Shown here: positions 14,347-22,609 of the stretch, one piece after another
Layout of the letters: every line of letters starts with the position of its first letter
Numbering within the stretch: the stretch's first letter is position 1
Assembly: GCA_028701115.1 (NCBI GenBank)
Contig: JAQVRJ010000004.1
Coordinates: 1-38,410 of the forward strand
DNA: 38,410 nt
From: Clostridia bacterium
Lineage (GTDB): Bacteria; Bacillota; Clostridia; TANB77; SIG350
Direction of reading: 5' to 3'
The notes under the pieces: generated by a model
Seen by the model: the letters and a program-made list of their open reading frames with translations, nothing else
The model's database searches: none
Told to the model about the DNA's origin: nothing
Translations under genes and position numbers: made by a program

Positions 14347-14787
14347 ATGTTAAATAATGTAGTGTTAATAGGAAGATTAACAAAAGATCCAGAAGTAAGA
14401 TATACTTCTGCAAGTAATACTTTAGTTGCAAATTTTACGTTAGCTGTTGGTAGAAGTTTTGCTAAGCAAGGTGAAGAAAGACAAACTGATTTTATTCCTA
14501 TAGTTGTATGGGGAAAAACTGGTGAGTTTGCAAGTAAGTATTTTAAAAAAGGAATGCAAGTTAGCGTAGTAGGTAGAATTCAAACAAGATCTTGGGATGA
14601 CCAAGCATCTGGACAAAAAAAATATGCAACTGAAGTTATAGCAACTGAAGTTGGATTTGCCGATTCGAAAAGAGAAGATGCAACAAGTGGAAATAATACA
14701 AATGTTGCAAATACATTTGGTAGTATTGCTGATGTAACAGCTACAAATGGATTTTCTCCTAATACAGATGATGACTTACCATTCTAA
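14347..14787 (+). CDS. ssb: Single-stranded DNA-binding protein
   Basis: 146 aa. The OB-fold covers residues 1-105: MLNNVVLIGRLTKDPEVRYT, then TDFIPIVVWGKTGEFASKYF and GMQVSVVGRIQTRSW. A flexible Asn/Thr-rich linker leads to the acidic tip DDDLPF, which recruits repair and replication partners. SD GGAGGG is upstream. It sits between rpsF and rpsR, its normal place in Firmicutes, and so is probably the essential replication SSB. Confidence 0.97.
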   Translation: MLNNVVLIGRLTKDPEVRYTSASNTLVANFTLAVGRSFAKQGEERQTDFIPIVVWGKTGEFASKYFKKGMQVSVVGRIQTRSWDDQASGQKKYATEVIATEVGFADSKREDATSGNNTNVANTFGSIADVTATNGFSPNTDDDLPF

Positions 14788-14809
14788 TATTTAGAAAGGG
14801 GAAGAAAAA

Positions 14810-15097
14810 ATGGCTGATAATAAAAAAGGCGGAAAGAAATTTTCAAGAAATAGTAATAAAGATGTTGATAATGATTATAAAGTAAGAAGAATTAAAAAGA
14901 AAGTTTGTCAATTTTGTGCAAACGAAGCTTATACAGTAGATTATAAAGAACATGATAAAGTAAAGAGATTTGTAAGTGAAAAAGGTAAAATATTACCAAG
15001 AAGAGTTACAGGGAATTGTGCAAAACATCAAAGAGAAGTTGTGCAAGCTGTAAAAAGAGCAAGACATATTGCGTTATTACCTTATACAGCAAATTAA
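14810..15097 (+). CDS. rpsR: 30S ribosomal protein S18
   Basis: 95 aa. Contains [16 protein letters not shown], an [20 protein letters not shown]-type core and the ending [11 protein letters not shown], all diagnostic of S18. The N-terminal 20 residues are a basic, Gly/Lys-rich extension. CQFC plus the Cys of GNCAKH could make a partial zinc site. SD GAAAGGGG precedes the ATG. No terminator is seen between it and the ileS T-box, so some read-through into the T-box leader is possible. Confidence 0.97.
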   Translation: MADNKKGGKKFSRNSNKDVDNDYKVRRIKKKVCQFCANEAYTVDYKEHDKVKRFVSEKGKILPRRVTGNCAKHQREVVQAVKRARHIALLPYTAN

Positions 15098-15114
15098 TTA
15101 GAAATAATATTAAA

Positions 15115-15340
15115 TGTTAAGATAAGGACAAGTAATTAAACTTAATTTTTAGAGAGTCATATTTTTGGTGAAATTATGATAAATGATGTTTAATGAATAT
15201 CACCTTTAAACAGTTAGCTGAAATATAGTAAGCAAAAACGTTAGTCACGTTATAACTTTTAAGATTAATACATATATGTATTAATAAATTTGGGTGGTAC
15301 CACGACTATTCGTCCCTTGAGGGATGAATAGTCTTTTTAT
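15115..15340 (+). promoter_or_regulatory. T-box riboswitch (isoleucine) controlling ileS
   Basis: The T-box sequence TGGGTGGTACCACG lies at 15291-15304, followed by a terminator hairpin (15304-15316 with 15321-15333, loop TTGA) and a T-run. Upstream, Stem I shows AGAGAGTCA and a GAAT-ATC-ACC specifier region, placing an ATC (Ile) codon at 15199-15201, which agrees with the downstream gene. Uncharged tRNA-Ile should pair there and with the GGTG of the T-box to favour the antiterminator. The 5' limit is approximate. Confidence 0.93.
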
Positions 15341-15390
15341 ATATATAAATATATATCATATGTATATAAATATATTGAAAGGAGATAATG

Positions 15391-18165
15391 ATGGAAGAAG
15401 AAAAAAAGGATTATGGTAAAACATTAAATTTACCAAAAACAGATTTTGAAATGAGAGCTAATTTACCAGAGAACGAACCGAAGATGTTAGCTAAGATGCA
15501 AGATAAAAAGTTATATCAATTATGTTTAAAGAAAAATGAAGGAAATAAAAAGTATGTATTACATGATGGACCTCCATATGCTAATGGAAATATTCATACA
15601 GGTCATGCTTTAAATAAAACATTAAAAGATATAATAGTAAGATATAATATTATGAAAGGCAATTATACTCCATATATACCTGGATGGGATACACATGGTT
15701 TACCAATTGAAAAACAAGCAATAAAAATATTAGGTGTAAACAAAGATGAAATAGGTATTAGTAAATTCAGAGATACTTGTAAAGAATTTGCATTAAAATA
15801 TGTAGATATACAAAGAGAACAATTTAAGAGATTAGGTATAATGGCAGATTGGGATGATCCATATATAACATTAAAACCAGAATTTGAAGCAAAACAAGTT
15901 GAAGTTTTTGGAGATATGTTTAAACAAGGATATATATATAAAGGATTAAAACCTGTATATTGGTGTACTGATTGTGAAACTGCATTGGCAGAAGCAGAAA
16001 TTGAATACCAGGATGATAAAACTACTTCAATTTATGTAAAATTTAAAGTGAAAGATGATAAAAAAGTTTTTGAAAAATATAACAGTAAAGATATATATTT
16101 TGTAATATGGACAACAACAACATGGACATTACCTGGGAATACTGGAATTGTCGCAGGACCAGAAATAGAATATTCATTAGTTGATGTAGGTACAAAAGGA
16201 ATATATGTAATTGCAAAAGAATTATTAGAAAAAGTTATGTCTGTTGCAAAAATTACAGAATATAAAGTTCTTGATACAATAGAAGGTTCTAAATTAGATG
16301 GAATAATTTGTAAGCATCCATTTTTAGAAAGAGATTCAAGAGTTGTAATGGGTAGTGATGATACTGTAAAGGTAGATTTAGAGACAGGTACAGGATTAGT
16401 TCATTGTGCACCAGGACATGGTATGGAAGATTATTTGAATGGATTGAAAAATGGATTAGATATAATTGTTCCAGTAGATGGTAAAGGTCATATGACAGAA
16501 GAAGCTGGAATGTTTAGTGGATTATACTATCAAAAGGCTAATAACGAAATATTAGCTCATTTGGAAAAGATTGATGCTTTACTTGCAAGTGAAGTTATTG
16601 AACATTCATATCCACATTGTTGGAGATGTAAAGAACCAATAATATTAAGAGCAACATCTCAATGGTTTGCATCAATTAAAGGTTTCAGGGATGCAACATT
16701 AGAAGCAATAAAAGATATTAAATGGATACCTGGTTGGGGTGAAGAAAGAATCAATAATATGATAAAAGAAAGAAACGATTGGTGTATTTCAAGACAAAGA
16801 GTATGGGGTGTTCCAATACCAATATTCTTCTGCGAAGAATGCCAAAAGGAATATGTTACTGATGAAAGTATAAAGAAAGTTGCAAAAATATTTAGAGAAA
16901 AAGGTTCAAACGCTTGGTATGATATGGATGTTAAAGATTTAATGCCAGAAAATGCTAAATGTACTTGTGGATGTTCTAAATTTACACAAGAATCAGATAT
17001 TATGGATGTATGGTTTGATTCAGGTACAACACATTTTTCTGTTCTTAAAGAAAAAGGATTATGGCCAGCAGATTTATATTTAGAAGGTAATGATCAATAT
17101 AGAGGATGGTTCCAATCATCATTATTAACATCAATAGCAGTAACTGGAAAAGCACCATATAAGTCAGTATTAACACATGGTTGGTTAGTTGATGGTGAAG
17201 GCAAAAAAATGTCTAAATCATTAGGAAATGGTATTGAACCAGAAGAAATAATAAAACAATATGGAGCAGATATTTTAAGATTATGGGTATCTTCAACAGA
17301 TTATACTAATGATATTCGTATATCTAAAGATATATTAAAACAATTAGCTGAAGTGTATAGAAAAGTTAGAAATACTGCAAGATATATGTTGGGTAATTTA
17401 TCTGATTTTGATATAAATAAAGATGCAGTTGAATATGAAAAATTAGAAGAGTTAGATAAATGGGCATTAATAAAATTGAATGATTTAGTTAAAACTTCTA
17501 ATAAAGCTTTTGAAGAATTTGATTTTCATATAGCATATCAGAATGTAAATAAATTCTGTGTAATAGATATGAGTAATATATATCTAGATATTATAAAAGA
17601 TAGATTGTATACATTAAAAGTTAATGATCCAAAGAGAAGAGCAGCACAAACTGTTATGTATGAAATATTAGTAACATTAACAAAATTATTAACACCAATA
17701 CTTGCTTTTACAGCAGAAGAAATATGGGAAAATATATCACATAAAGTAGGAGTAGATACTGAAAGTCCATTATTATCTGATTGGCCTTTGCCAAAAACAC
17801 AATATGATAATAAAGCTATAGAAGAAAAATGGGATGAAATATTATCTATTAAAGAATTAGTTGCTAAAGAATTAGAAGTTGCAAGAGCAAGTAAAATAAT
17901 AGGACATTCATTAAATGCAAAAGTAATTTTAAGTGCAAGTAAGAAATATGAATTTTTAAATAGTATATTACCAATATTAAAAGATGTATTTATAGTTTCA
18001 CAAGTTGAATTAGAAAAAGATATAATAGAAACGAATGAAATTAAAGTAAAAATTTCTCAAGCCGATGGTGAAAAATGTGAAAGATGTTGGGGATATAGCA
18101 CAACTGTTGGAAAGAATGAAAAATATCCAACTTTATGTGATAAATGTGCAAAGAATATTGAATAA
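15391..18165 (+). CDS. ileS: Isoleucyl-tRNA synthetase
   Basis: 924 aa. Charges tRNA-Ile and edits mischarged valine. Class I signatures are HTGH (69-72) and KMSKS (606-610). The CP1 editing domain contains TTTTWTLPGNTGI and HCAPGHGMEDY; GWFQSSLLTS precedes the second signature. The C-terminal zinc finger is complete: C896-x2-C899 and C916-x2-C919, so this is the bacterial type with the Zn tail. ATG codons stand at 15388 and 15391; the second has better spacing to GAAAGGAG (15377-15384) and is used here. Expression should respond to tRNA-Ile charging through the T-box. Confidence 0.97.
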   Translation: MEEEKKDYGKTLNLPKTDFEMRANLPENEPKMLAKMQDKKLYQLCLKKNEGNKKYVLHDGPPYANGNIHTGHALNKTLKDIIVRYNIMKGNYTPYIPGWDTHGLPIEKQAIKILGVNKDEIGISKFRDTCKEFALKYVDIQREQFKRLGIMADWDDPYITLKPEFEAKQVEVFGDMFKQGYIYKGLKPVYWCTDCETALAEAEIEYQDDKTTSIYVKFKVKDDKKVFEKYNSKDIYFVIWTTTTWTLPGNTGIVAGPEIEYSLVDVGTKGIYVIAKELLEKVMSVAKITEYKVLDTIEGSKLDGIICKHPFLERDSRVVMGSDDTVKVDLETGTGLVHCAPGHGMEDYLNGLKNGLDIIVPVDGKGHMTEEAGMFSGLYYQKANNEILAHLEKIDALLASEVIEHSYPHCWRCKEPIILRATSQWFASIKGFRDATLEAIKDIKWIPGWGEERINNMIKERNDWCISRQRVWGVPIPIFFCEECQKEYVTDESIKKVAKIFREKGSNAWYDMDVKDLMPENAKCTCGCSKFTQESDIMDVWFDSGTTHFSVLKEKGLWPADLYLEGNDQYRGWFQSSLLTSIAVTGKAPYKSVLTHGWLVDGEGKKMSKSLGNGIEPEEIIKQYGADILRLWVSSTDYTNDIRISKDILKQLAEVYRKVRNTARYMLGNLSDFDINKDAVEYEKLEELDKWALIKLNDLVKTSNKAFEEFDFHIAYQNVNKFCVIDMSNIYLDIIKDRLYTLKVNDPKRRAAQTVMYEILVTLTKLLTPILAFTAEEIWENISHKVGVDTESPLLSDWPLPKTQYDNKAIEEKWDEILSIKELVAKELEVARASKIIGHSLNAKVILSASKKYEFLNSILPILKDVFIVSQVELEKDIIETNEIKVKISQADGEKCERCWGYSTTVGKNEKYPTLCDKCAKNIE

Positions 18166-18170
18166 ATATA

Positions 18171-18195
18171 AAAGAAGCGTAAGCTTCTTTTTTTA
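18171..18195 (+). terminator. ileS terminator
   Basis: AAAGAAGC (18171-18178), loop GTAA, GCTTCTTT (18183-18190), then five more T. Confidence 0.9.
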
Positions 18196-18305
18196 TGCTA
18201 TTAATTAGTTATATGTTATTTATTTTAAATATGTTTTGGGTTTTCTTGTTGTTGTTTTTTAAATTAATTTTTTTCTTATAATAATACTTTAATAATAATT
18301 ATTGT

Positions 18306-18326
18306 TATAATACTTAAAGTATTATA
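18306..18326. repeat. 10-bp palindrome abutting the U32 promoter
   Basis: TATAATACTT (18306-18315), one base, AAGTATTATA (18317-18326): a perfect inverted repeat ending exactly where the -35 hexamer begins. It is placed like an operator or activator site. The right arm would also supply an AT-rich UP-like element. Confidence 0.5.
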
Positions 18327-18355
18327 TTGAGAATATCTAGGAGAAATGATATAAT
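18327..18355 (+). promoter_or_regulatory. Promoter of the U32 gene
   Basis: TTGAGA (18327-18332), 17 bases, TATAAT (18350-18355). The predicted start is near 18362, leaving a leader of about 16 bases. Confidence 0.75.
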
Positions 18356-18377
18356 ATACAAATGAAAGTAGGTAAAA

Positions 18378-20774
18378 ATGAAAAAAGATAAAGTAGAATT
18401 GTTATCCCCAGCAGGTAATTTTGAATCAATGGTATCAGCTATACAAAATGGAGCTGATGCTGTATATTTTGGTGCAAATAAATTAAATGCTAGAGCTAAT
18501 AGTAAAAATTTTGATAATGAAGAATTAAAAAATGCAATTGAATATGCTAAATTAAGAAATGTAAAAACACATATGACATTAAATATATTGATTAAAAATG
18601 ATGAGTTTGAAGAAGCTATTGAATTAGTTAAATATGTTTATGAATTAGGTTTAGATGCTGTTATTATACAGGACTTAGGATTAGCACGAGTAATAATAGA
18701 TAATTTTCCAGGATTAGAAGTACATGCAAGTACTCAATGTAGTATATACAACTTAGAGGGAGTAAACGAATTAACAAAATATGGATTCAACAGAGTAGTA
18801 TTAGCACGTGAATTATCTATTCCTGAAATATCTAATATATCTAAAAATACAGATACAGAAATTGAAGTATTTATACATGGTGCATTATGTATTTCATATT
18901 CTGGCCAATGTTTAATGAGCAGTATAATTGGGCAAAGAAGTGGCAATAGAGGAAAATGTGCAGGACCATGTAGAATGGAATATGACTTAATAAATAAAGA
19001 AAAAGAAAAAGAAAAAGTAGTAGATAGTGGATATTTGTTAAGTTCAAAAGATGTTTGTACATTAGATATATTACCTAATTTAATAGAAGCTGGAGTAAAA
19101 TCTTTTAAAATAGAGGGAAGAATGAAATCTCCTGAATATGTTGGAATAGTAACAAGTATTTACAGAAAATATATAGAGTTGTATTATTCTGATTCAGAAT
19201 ATATTGTTGATGAAAAAGATAGGAAAATGTTATTACAAGTTTTTAATAGAGGTGGATTTAGCACTGGATATATAAACGGAAAACTTGGTAATGATATGAT
19301 GTATACTCATAAAGCTAGTCATATGGGAATAGAAATTGGTAAAGTATTAGAATATCATAAGAGTAAAGGTTATGTAAAAGTAAAGTTATCAGATAATATA
19401 TCTTTAGGAGATAGTATTGTAATTAAAGATGGTAGTTGCAAAATATCTGAGTTAATGTATGGAAATAATAATACTAAAGATGCTTCTAAAAATGAAGTTA
19501 TAACAATTGGTAGAATTCATGGGGATATTGAAATAGGGGATAGTATTTTTAAAACAGTAGATTTAGGATTACAAAAGTCTATTGAAAGAAAAAATACTTT
19601 TGAAAATATTAAAAGAGATATACATGTTTTTATGCAATTAAAAGAAAATGAATTTGCATTATTAAAAATTATAGATGTTAAAACAAATATCTCTGTTGAG
19701 GTATCAAGCACGGATAAAATTGAAAAAGCAATGAAAACAGCAACGACAAAAGAAAGAATAATTGAACAACTTGAGAAAACTGGGAATAGTGTGTTTGAGG
19801 TTAAAAATGCAGATATAGAGATGAATGAAGAATTATATATTCCAATAAGTATGATCAATGAATTAAGAAGAAATGCTATTGAAGGACTTGAGAAAAAAAT
19901 TAAAGAAATATTTATAAGGAAACCAAGTAATGTAAAAAATGAATATTTAAAGTTAATGTCTAAAAGTGAAAAAATTAGAACTGTAAAAAATATATCAGTC
20001 TTTTTAAGAAATATGAATGAAGATATTGAGTATAGTAAATTAAAAGATATAGATAATGTATATATTCATGCAAAAGAATTTTTTAAAGATGAAAACATTA
20101 AAATTATCGATTTAATTATTAATAATTTTAATGTATATGTATATTTACCTAATATTACGAAAGGTAATTATATTAAACTTTTTGAGAAAAATTTAAAAAA
20201 CATATTTGAAAAGAATATAGATGGTGTTGTTATATCTAATATATCTCAATTGAATATATTAAAAGAAAACGATGTAGACATTTCGAAATTTAAAATTATA
20301 GCTAATTATACAATGAATTGTATAAATAATGTTACAATAAATGAACTTGAAAAATTAAATATATATAAATTAATAATGTCTCCAGAATTTAGTAAAGATG
20401 TTATCAATGATATGTCTGGCAATATAGATAAAGAGCTAATAGTATATGGAAGAACATTATTAATGACATCTGAATATTGTCCGATAGGTACATATATTAA
20501 ATGTGAAGGAATTTGTCAAAAAGGAAAATATATTTTAAAAGATAGACTTGGTTATGAGTTCCCAATATATACAGATAGAATTAATTGTAATTCTTTGATA
20601 TATAATTCTAAAATTACATCATTGTCATATAAAGATATAAATGTGGATAGTATTTGCATAGATATTTTAGATGAAAGTTTTGAACAGATACAAGATATAG
20701 TAAATGTGTATAAAGCTGGGGATAAGTATGAAGGTAAAGATTATACAAATGGCAATATAAACAAGGAAATATAA
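18378..20774 (+). CDS. U32 family protein (RlhA/TrhP-like RNA hydroxylase)
   Basis: 798 aa. Members of this family are called collagenase-like peptidases, but characterised bacterial relatives (RlhA, TrhP) are iron-sulfur proteins that hydroxylate rRNA or tRNA pyrimidines using prephenate. The N-terminal barrel (1-300) begins VELLSPAGNFESMVSAI and carries the U32 signature around EVFIHGALCISYSGQC, with Cys171, Cys178, Cys194 and Cys198 (KCAGPC) as likely cluster ligands. A middle region of about 300 residues is the DUF3656-type insertion. The end again has a Cys-rich barrel half (SEYCPIGTYIKCEGICQKG). The long form suggests the RlhA-like group, not the shorter TrhP; that split is inference. 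It has its own promoter with an adjacent palindrome and its own terminator, so it is monocistronic. Confidence 0.88.
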   Translation: MKKDKVELLSPAGNFESMVSAIQNGADAVYFGANKLNARANSKNFDNEELKNAIEYAKLRNVKTHMTLNILIKNDEFEEAIELVKYVYELGLDAVIIQDLGLARVIIDNFPGLEVHASTQCSIYNLEGVNELTKYGFNRVVLARELSIPEISNISKNTDTEIEVFIHGALCISYSGQCLMSSIIGQRSGNRGKCAGPCRMEYDLINKEKEKEKVVDSGYLLSSKDVCTLDILPNLIEAGVKSFKIEGRMKSPEYVGIVTSIYRKYIELYYSDSEYIVDEKDRKMLLQVFNRGGFSTGYINGKLGNDMMYTHKASHMGIEIGKVLEYHKSKGYVKVKLSDNISLGDSIVIKDGSCKISELMYGNNNTKDASKNEVITIGRIHGDIEIGDSIFKTVDLGLQKSIERKNTFENIKRDIHVFMQLKENEFALLKIIDVKTNISVEVSSTDKIEKAMKTATTKERIIEQLEKTGNSVFEVKNADIEMNEELYIPISMINELRRNAIEGLEKKIKEIFIRKPSNVKNEYLKLMSKSEKIRTVKNISVFLRNMNEDIEYSKLKDIDNVYIHAKEFFKDENIKIIDLIINNFNVYVYLPNITKGNYIKLFEKNLKNIFEKNIDGVVISNISQLNILKENDVDISKFKIIANYTMNCINNVTINELEKLNIYKLIMSPEFSKDVINDMSGNIDKELIVYGRTLLMTSEYCPIGTYIKCEGICQKGKYILKDRLGYEFPIYTDRINCNSLIYNSKITSLSYKDINVDSICIDILDESFEQIQDIVNVYKAGDKYEGKDYTNGNINKEI

Positions 20775-20861
20775 AAGTAGATAAATAAAATGGGATAAAT
20801 TCCTGTAAGTGCTATAAATTAATTAAATAGTATAAACATTCATATAATATTTTAAGTATTA

Positions 20862-20890
20862 AGTAGTAAAGTTAATTTACTACTTTTTTT
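20862..20890 (+). terminator. Terminator of the U32 gene
   Basis: AGTAGTAAA (20862-20870), loop GTTAA, TTTACTACT (20876-20884), then six T. Confidence 0.9.
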
Positions 20891-20912
20891 ATGTAAAAAA
20901 GACAAATTGTTC

Positions 20913-20941
20913 TTTACATATTTTGCTATAAGTGATAAAAT
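20913..20941 (+). promoter_or_regulatory. Putative promoter of the 20961-acpS-metG operon
   Basis: TTTACA (20913-20918), 17 bases, TAAAAT (20936-20941). The start codon at 20961 follows closely. Confidence 0.6.
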
Positions 20942-20960
20942 AGCACTAGAGGTGAAATAT

Positions 20961-22208
20961 ATGGATATAAAAACTAAGTACCATTATACATATTTTTTTA
21001 ATCCAGTTGTAATCGAAAATACAAAATATGAAAAGTTTTTATTAAAATTAATTAAAGATGAAAAATGGAATTTTCGAATGCATGATAAAGTTGTAGACAT
21101 GGAAATTTATACACATTTTTTGGCACAAGCCAAAAAAGTTATGTTTCCATCATTTTATTGGTCAAATGATTATAAAGATGCACTTAACAATATGTCGGAT
21201 GAAAAAATGGCAAGTGAATGTGCAAAAATGTCATGTGTAGAATTTTATTATAATATAAATGATAATTTTAAAGTTCAAGGGAAAATTGATCAAGCTAATC
21301 AAATATTTTTTGAAATAAGTGAGATTAAAATGATTTGTTTTAATAATGGCATTTGCTTTTTGGCATTTAAAACAAATATAGAATCAAAAGATACAATTCC
21401 ATTTAGTGATTTATTGAATTTTAATTTTAAGTTTAAACAAATTAGCTCTAATTATGCAAAATATAAAGCAACAGATAATATTTATATTCAAACAAACCAG
21501 TTTGATAATTTAGATACTATGTTGAATTTTATTAATTCTATAACAGATGGTTATGTAAAATATTCTAATGATGATTTGTATTCGGATAAAATGTTTGTAT
21601 ATAGCTATGCTTGTATTGATCAAAGTGATTGGAATCAGGAAAAAACATTTGAAGATATTAAGGATAACTTTTATAAATATGTATTCCAATTTTCTGGAGA
21701 TTATACATCAAAGATGCAATTAAATGAACAAGAATATAATGAAGTAGTATATTCTAAATGGGAATATTCAAAATATGGCTTTTCAAAATTGGGAGGAGTA
21801 GTATTTTCTTCTGCATCAAATACATTTAATTATACATCTTTACCAGTTCAATATGAAAAAGTATCTATGTATATAATGTTGTTAGCCTTTTATAAAAGAA
21901 TTGCATTATTAGTATTAGATTATAAATTAACATATGGAAATAAAGAAGCTTTTAGATTTGTTCAAAATTCACTGAATGATGAAATAATAAATAATCATTT
22001 TAATCAGATTAGCAATTCATCCAATGGTATGAGTTTATGGAATAAATGGTCAAGCGTATTTGAATTAAATGAATTACATAGACAAGTAGATAAAAAGTAT
22101 AATAGATGGTTAGATTTAATTAAAACAAAACGAATGTATATGTTTTTAGCATCAATTATATTTGTATTATTATTAATATTAGGAATAGATGTTACTGGTT
22201 TAATTTAG
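20961..22208 (+). CDS. Hypothetical protein with one C-terminal membrane segment, 415 aa
   Basis: Not recognised. ATG at 20961 is used because GAGGTGA lies just before it; the upstream in-frame extension to 20907 overlaps the promoter. The protein is soluble-looking and aromatic-rich over 385 residues (KYHYTYFFNPVVIE, HFLAQAKKVMFPSFYW, YSKWEYSKYGFSKLGGVV), with a helical part near 290-380. It ends with one hydrophobic helix (about 393-413, MFLASIIFVLLLILGIDVTG) after basic KTKRMY, so it should be anchored by its tail with the bulk in the cytoplasm. The layout, a large cytosolic domain then WNKW...LHRQVDKKY and a membrane helix, faintly recalls CorA-like proteins, but the GMN motif is absent. 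The acpS SD overlaps its stop codon, so the genes are coupled. Confidence 0.8.
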   Translation: MDIKTKYHYTYFFNPVVIENTKYEKFLLKLIKDEKWNFRMHDKVVDMEIYTHFLAQAKKVMFPSFYWSNDYKDALNNMSDEKMASECAKMSCVEFYYNINDNFKVQGKIDQANQIFFEISEIKMICFNNGICFLAFKTNIESKDTIPFSDLLNFNFKFKQISSNYAKYKATDNIYIQTNQFDNLDTMLNFINSITDGYVKYSNDDLYSDKMFVYSYACIDQSDWNQEKTFEDIKDNFYKYVFQFSGDYTSKMQLNEQEYNEVVYSKWEYSKYGFSKLGGVVFSSASNTFNYTSLPVQYEKVSMYIMLLAFYKRIALLVLDYKLTYGNKEAFRFVQNSLNDEIINNHFNQISNSSNGMSLWNKWSSVFELNELHRQVDKKYNRWLDLIKTKRMYMFLASIIFVLLLILGIDVTGLI

Positions 22209-22216
22209 GAGGAATA

Positions 22217-22594
22217 ATGCGAGTTACAACAGGTGTAGATATAGTAGAAGTAAATAGAATTAAACTTTTAATAAATGAGCACAAAGATTTATTTCTACAA
22301 AAAGTATTTACGGAAAGTGAAATTGAATATTGTAAATGCGCAAAAGCACATATGTATGAGAGTTTTGCTGTAAGATTTGCAGCGAAGGAAGCAGTATTCA
22401 AAGCTTTTAATGTTGAAATTAATCATAATATTGATTGGAAATATATTGAGATATTAAATGAAAAAACTGGTAGACCCATAGTTAATTTAAAAGATAAATT
22501 AGCTGAATATAATAAGGATATTGAAAATATTGATATAAGCCTATCACATGAAAAAGAAATGGCTATTGCAAGTGTAGCAATATTGTGGAAATAA
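22217..22594 (+). CDS. acpS: Holo-[acyl-carrier-protein] synthase
   Basis: 125 aa. Transfers 4'-phosphopantetheine from CoA to the serine of ACP. Diagnostic motifs: TTGVDIVEVNRI at the N-terminus (metal-binding Asp) and FAVRFAAKEAVFKAF in the middle, then ISLSHEKEMAIASVAI with the conserved Ser-His near the end. Length fits the trimeric AcpS class. AGGAGG overlaps the stop of the preceding gene, and metG follows in 15 bases. Confidence 0.96.
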   Translation: MRVTTGVDIVEVNRIKLLINEHKDLFLQKVFTESEIEYCKCAKAHMYESFAVRFAAKEAVFKAFNVEINHNIDWKYIEILNEKTGRPIVNLKDKLAEYNKDIENIDISLSHEKEMAIASVAILWK

Positions 22595-22609
22595 GAAGGA
22601 GAAGATAGT

